From Perca fluviatilis (taxonomy: Eukaryota > Chordata > Actinopteri > Perciformes > Percidae): a stretch of DNA of 64,000 nt. The stretch covers positions 10,701,840 to 10,765,839 of the forward strand of contig NC_053128.1 of NCBI RefSeq assembly GCF_010015445.1, given 5' to 3'. The translations under genes and the position numbers were made by a program. A model generated the notes under the pieces. That model searched no databases, was not told the DNA's origin, and saw only the letters and a list, made by a program, of their open reading frames with translations. This document shows positions 63,506 to 64,000 of the stretch, one piece after another. Each line of letters begins with the position of its first letter. Position 1 is the stretch's first letter.

Positions 63506-64000
63506 CAGGGTGGCCGCGGGTCCTTTTAAAAAGTCTTAAATCACTTTTCCTAAAAATAAGGCCTTAAAAAGTATTAAATTGTCTTAAATTCAGATTGGAT
63601 AGGTCTTAAATATGTTTGTGTCATGCAACCGCGAAAATGCAGGCAGTCTGTTCTGCCAGCCAGGTCGAATATTTTTTACGCAAGGTAACCCCATTTGTAC
63701 ATGACCTATCCCCTGACCAATCGGCTATCCTAACCTTAACCTTAACCGAGGTCAAATGCCTTACCCCTACCAATCGAGCTGCTTCGTGGGCGGGTTTTGG
63801 CGTGGCCATTGTCAGTGGGATTTGCAATTTCGCCGCATACAGGTAATACAGCAATGGTTGATAGCCACCTAGAAACATGGGGAAATGGAAGTTCAATTAC
63901 AAATTGCTTGAAAAGAACGAGTATTATTGGTTAAGGTCGGTGCCTGGGAATGTTTATGAAGTGAACTGCGTTATGCGTCGGAAGAATTTCAAACTTGGTA
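63506..64000 (+). mobile_element. hAT-like element, cut by the right window edge
   Basis: Starts CAGGGTGGCCGCGGGTCC followed by aagtcttaaa motifs, the 5' end of a frequent fish repeat, and leads into a protein-coding start. The other end lies outside the window. Confidence 0.6.
63877..64000 (+). CDS. hAT-associated zinc-finger protein, N-terminus (partial)
   Basis: The frame from the ATG at 63877 reads MGKWKFNYKLLEKNEYYWLR, then SVPGNVYEVNCVMRRKNFKLG, and is open to the window edge. This resembles the N-terminus of fish hAT-derived transposases (MGK.KFN..W......W...VPG....A.C..C.K.F.LG), where a Cys pair forms a zinc finger. Here the second Cys of the expected CxxC is Arg (CVMR), so this copy is probably impaired. 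Only 41 codons are visible. Confidence 0.55.
   Translation, partial: MGKWKFNYKLLEKNEYYWLRSVPGNVYEVNCVMRRKNFKLG

Overview
The window looks like teleost fish nuclear DNA (percomorph-like). It carries one vertebrate-type brain adhesion gene in a background of A+T-rich non-coding DNA. That background holds repeats characteristic of bony-fish genomes: Tc1/mariner, many hAT elements, a DIRS-like element, L2/Rex-type LINEs, a Penelope-like remnant, a tRNA-derived SINE, and long TA, TG, GA and TCC microsatellites. No operons, rRNA, CRISPR or free-standing tRNA genes were seen. Species cannot be named from the sequence alone. Family names rest on remembered sequence patterns, not on searches.

The only convincing host protein-coding sequence is the large coding exon of an LRRTM-family gene, closest to LRRTM4, at 8612-10248 (+). 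It encodes the signal peptide, LRRNT, about ten leucine-rich repeats, LRRCT, a transmembrane helix and a cytoplasmic tail ending ECEV. The start codon should lie in an upstream exon that was not securely located. The last sense codon and the stop of this exon also form a splice donor, as expected for a gene with short and long C-terminal isoforms. Two weaker host-gene signals are a candidate 3'-terminal exon from 44690 and a candidate promoter/first exon at about 62040-62577.

Layout. 1-7.4 kb is a dense transposon cluster: a Tc1 element cut by the left edge, a 1.84-kb terminal-inverted-repeat element containing a long TA palindrome, and three adjacent MITEs. 8.6-10.3 kb is the lrrtm4-like exon. 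11.2-12.7 kb holds a solo LTR with a 5-bp target duplication, then a SINE. 17.3-19.3 kb is a DIRS-like element with 77-bp inverted repeats. 21.5-28.1 kb holds duplicated repeats, a LINE fragment and a 2-kb hAT-like element with another MITE inside it. 28-37 kb is mostly featureless. 37.4-41.7 kb has two hAT MITEs with 8-bp target duplications, a LINE fragment and two further elements. 43.8-51.5 kb has hAT copies and a composite repeat present twice, once filled and once empty of a hAT insertion. 53.2-58.2 kb is a LINE/Penelope graveyard. 58.5-60.6 kb holds the most unusual structure: a foldback-like element whose near-identical inverted arms contain 20-bp tandem arrays. 63.5-64.0 kb is the start of another hAT-like element, cut by the right edge.
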